5,517 nt of DNA from Planctomycetaceae bacterium (lineage in GTDB: Bacteria > Planctomycetota > Planctomycetia > Pirellulales > Thermoguttaceae): contig JAIRYX010000029.1 in NCBI GenBank assembly GCA_031267635.1, forward strand, positions 1 through 5,517, written 5' to 3'. The position numbers and the translations under genes are program-made. This document shows positions 5,244-5,517 of the stretch, piece after piece. Positions within the stretch are counted from its first letter, which is position 1. Each line of letters opens with the position of its first letter. Under the pieces are notes generated by a model. It was not told where the DNA came from. It saw only the letters and a program-made list of their open reading frames with translations, and made no database searches.

Positions 5244-5304
5244 GCAAATTTATTTGGCTTGAACAACGGAATAATTTTAATAATTTTAATAAATTTGCTT
5301 TTTT
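5244..5304 (+). terminator. Terminator-like long stem with T-run ending the candidate RNA
   Basis: GCAAATTTATT (5244-5254) and AATAAATTTGC (5288-5298) are perfect 11-bp arms with a 33-nt loop, followed at once by TTTTTT (5299-5304) and CTCTCTTT. The loop carries two tandem copies of ATAATTTTA (5271-5288). The T-run exists only for plus-strand transcription. The AT-rich stem and long loop make efficiency uncertain. It abuts helix H8 with no gap, so the two could stack. Confidence 0.55.
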
Positions 5305-5339
5305 CTCTCTCTTTGCTGGACGCAAGAATATTTCGTTTA

Positions 5340-5345
5340 TATAAT
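5340..5345 (+). promoter_or_regulatory. -10 box of a possible promoter for the 5400 gene
   Basis: TATAAT at 5340-5345 is a perfect -10. The -35 region at 16-18 bp (CTGGAC/TGGACG) is poor. Transcription would start near 5352, giving a leader of about 48 nt. It lies downstream of the terminator-like stem, so the gene at 5400 may have its own promoter. Confidence 0.35.
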
Positions 5346-5399
5346 AACATAAGTTTTTCTTTATTTGTATGAAATTTTTTCGTAACTAACTTTTCCACA

Positions 5400-5517
5400 A
5401 TGAAAACTCCCGCGAATCAAAAGGTCGATAAAACAACGATTGTTCTTACCGTTTTAATTTTTCTCTTGTTTTGCCATAGTCTGGTTGGTGAATATCGTCA
5501 ATATCATCGTCGAAAGA
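5400..5517 (+). CDS. N terminus of a membrane-anchored protein, unidentified (cut by window edge)
   Basis: ATG at 5400 opens 39 complete codons to the right edge. The short N-terminal part (residues 1-12) carries Lys2, Lys8 and Lys11. A hydrophobic segment then runs from about residue 13 to 30 (TIVLTVLIFLLFCHSLVG), followed by a basic, Tyr/His-rich stretch (EYRQYHRRK). This fits a single-pass membrane anchor or an uncleaved signal segment. No cleavage site or lipobox is obvious, and there is too little sequence to name a family. No Shine-Dalgarno is seen. The gene is separated by about 95 bp from the terminator-like stem, so it is probably a separate unit from the ribosomal cluster. It could be a spurious ORF, but codon composition and the upstream -10 favour a real gene. 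Confidence 0.5.
   Translation, partial: MKTPANQKVDKTTIVLTVLIFLLFCHSLVGEYRQYHRRK

Larger units (their letters stand above)
4864..5304 (+). ncRNA. Candidate structured non-coding RNA with pseudoknot, unrecognised family
   Basis: I do not recognise this RNA. Perfect helices are packed across it. H1 is TTTTCTCTAAC 4911-4921 with 4999-5009. H2 is AATAGACC 4928-4935 with 5010-5017. H3 is AAAACAG 4949-4955 with 4971-4977. H4 is 5043-5050 with 5175-5182. H5 is 5051-5055 with 5065-5069. H6 is CGCGCCCTTA 5074-5083 with 5143-5152. H7 is 5103-5108 with 5114-5119. H8 is 5173-5175 plus 5178-5185 with 5233-5243. H9 is 5216-5219 with 5225-5228. H1 and H2 interleave as an H-type pseudoknot (six-nt loop 1, no gap between the 3' strands). 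H4 and H8 compete for 5178-5182. A terminator-like stem follows directly. The 5' end rests on a TATAAT at 4852 and is uncertain. I see no tmRNA ends or tag, no RNase P core motif, and no SRP loop. It may also be a leader for the gene at 5400. Confidence 0.5.

Noticed and set aside
4864..5304. Known large RNAs: tmRNA, RNase P RNA, SRP RNA
   Set aside because: I found no tRNA-like ends or ALAA-type tag, no GAGGAAAGUCC-type RNase P core, and no GGAAG/GCAG SRP loop on either strand. A covariance-model scan would settle this.
5229..5372. 47-codon hydrophobic ORF on the plus strand
   Set aside because: It runs through the terminator-like stem, and its hydrophobic core is the translated 9-bp AT repeat. 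There is no ribosome site. It also shows how easily such ORFs arise here.
5174..5398. Minus-strand 74-codon Lys-rich ORF
   Set aside because: It has a GTG start without a ribosome site and a composition expected from AT-rich DNA. It overlaps RNA helices and the proposed promoter of the 5400 gene.

Overview
The window looks like bacterial chromosome of moderate-to-low GC, most likely from the Planctomycetota (Pirellulales-like). The basis is gene order plus protein character: prs, then a CTC/TL5-type bL25 gene, pth, rpsF, ssb and an rplI whose product carries a 26-residue basic N-terminal extension, with no rpsR between ssb and rplI. Shine-Dalgarno signals are weak or missing at several genes, and rpsF appears to start at TTG. 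The lineage is inferred from memory of family features and has not been tested by a search.

Layout. Positions 1-430 (minus strand) hold the N-terminal 143 codons of an ISAzo13-family transposase that runs off the left edge. Its extended -10 promoter is so close that the mRNA should be leaderless. Positions 431-712 are non-coding and contain a 12-bp palindrome and a good sigma70-type promoter for prs (713-1678, PRPP synthetase). Positions 1679-1880 contain a hairpin after prs and a dyad around a TTGACA box. Positions 1881-4752 are a compact co-directional translation/replication cluster: rplY/ctc, pth, rpsF, ssb and rplI. It is closed by an intrinsic terminator at 4774-4801.

Positions 4802-5399 contain no convincing protein gene but are unusually rich in long perfect inverted repeats. 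An 11-bp and an 8-bp helix are arranged as a textbook H-type pseudoknot (4911-5017). A 10-bp helix closes 5074-5152, and an 8+3-bp helix spans 5173-5243. The last abuts an 11-bp stem followed by six T (5244-5304), which looks like an intrinsic terminator. A TATAAT box sits at 4852-4857 inside a 13-bp dyad. I read this as a candidate structured non-coding RNA gene of roughly 440 nt, and I see no hallmark of tmRNA, RNase P RNA or SRP RNA. It is the most interesting part of the window. A partial membrane-anchored protein begins at 5400 and runs off the right edge.

How the genes work together. Prs makes PRPP for nucleotide synthesis. bL25, bS6 and bL9 are ribosomal proteins, Pth recycles peptidyl-tRNA, and SSB coats single-stranded DNA. 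This is a core housekeeping block flanked by a mobile element on one side and a possible new RNA gene on the other.
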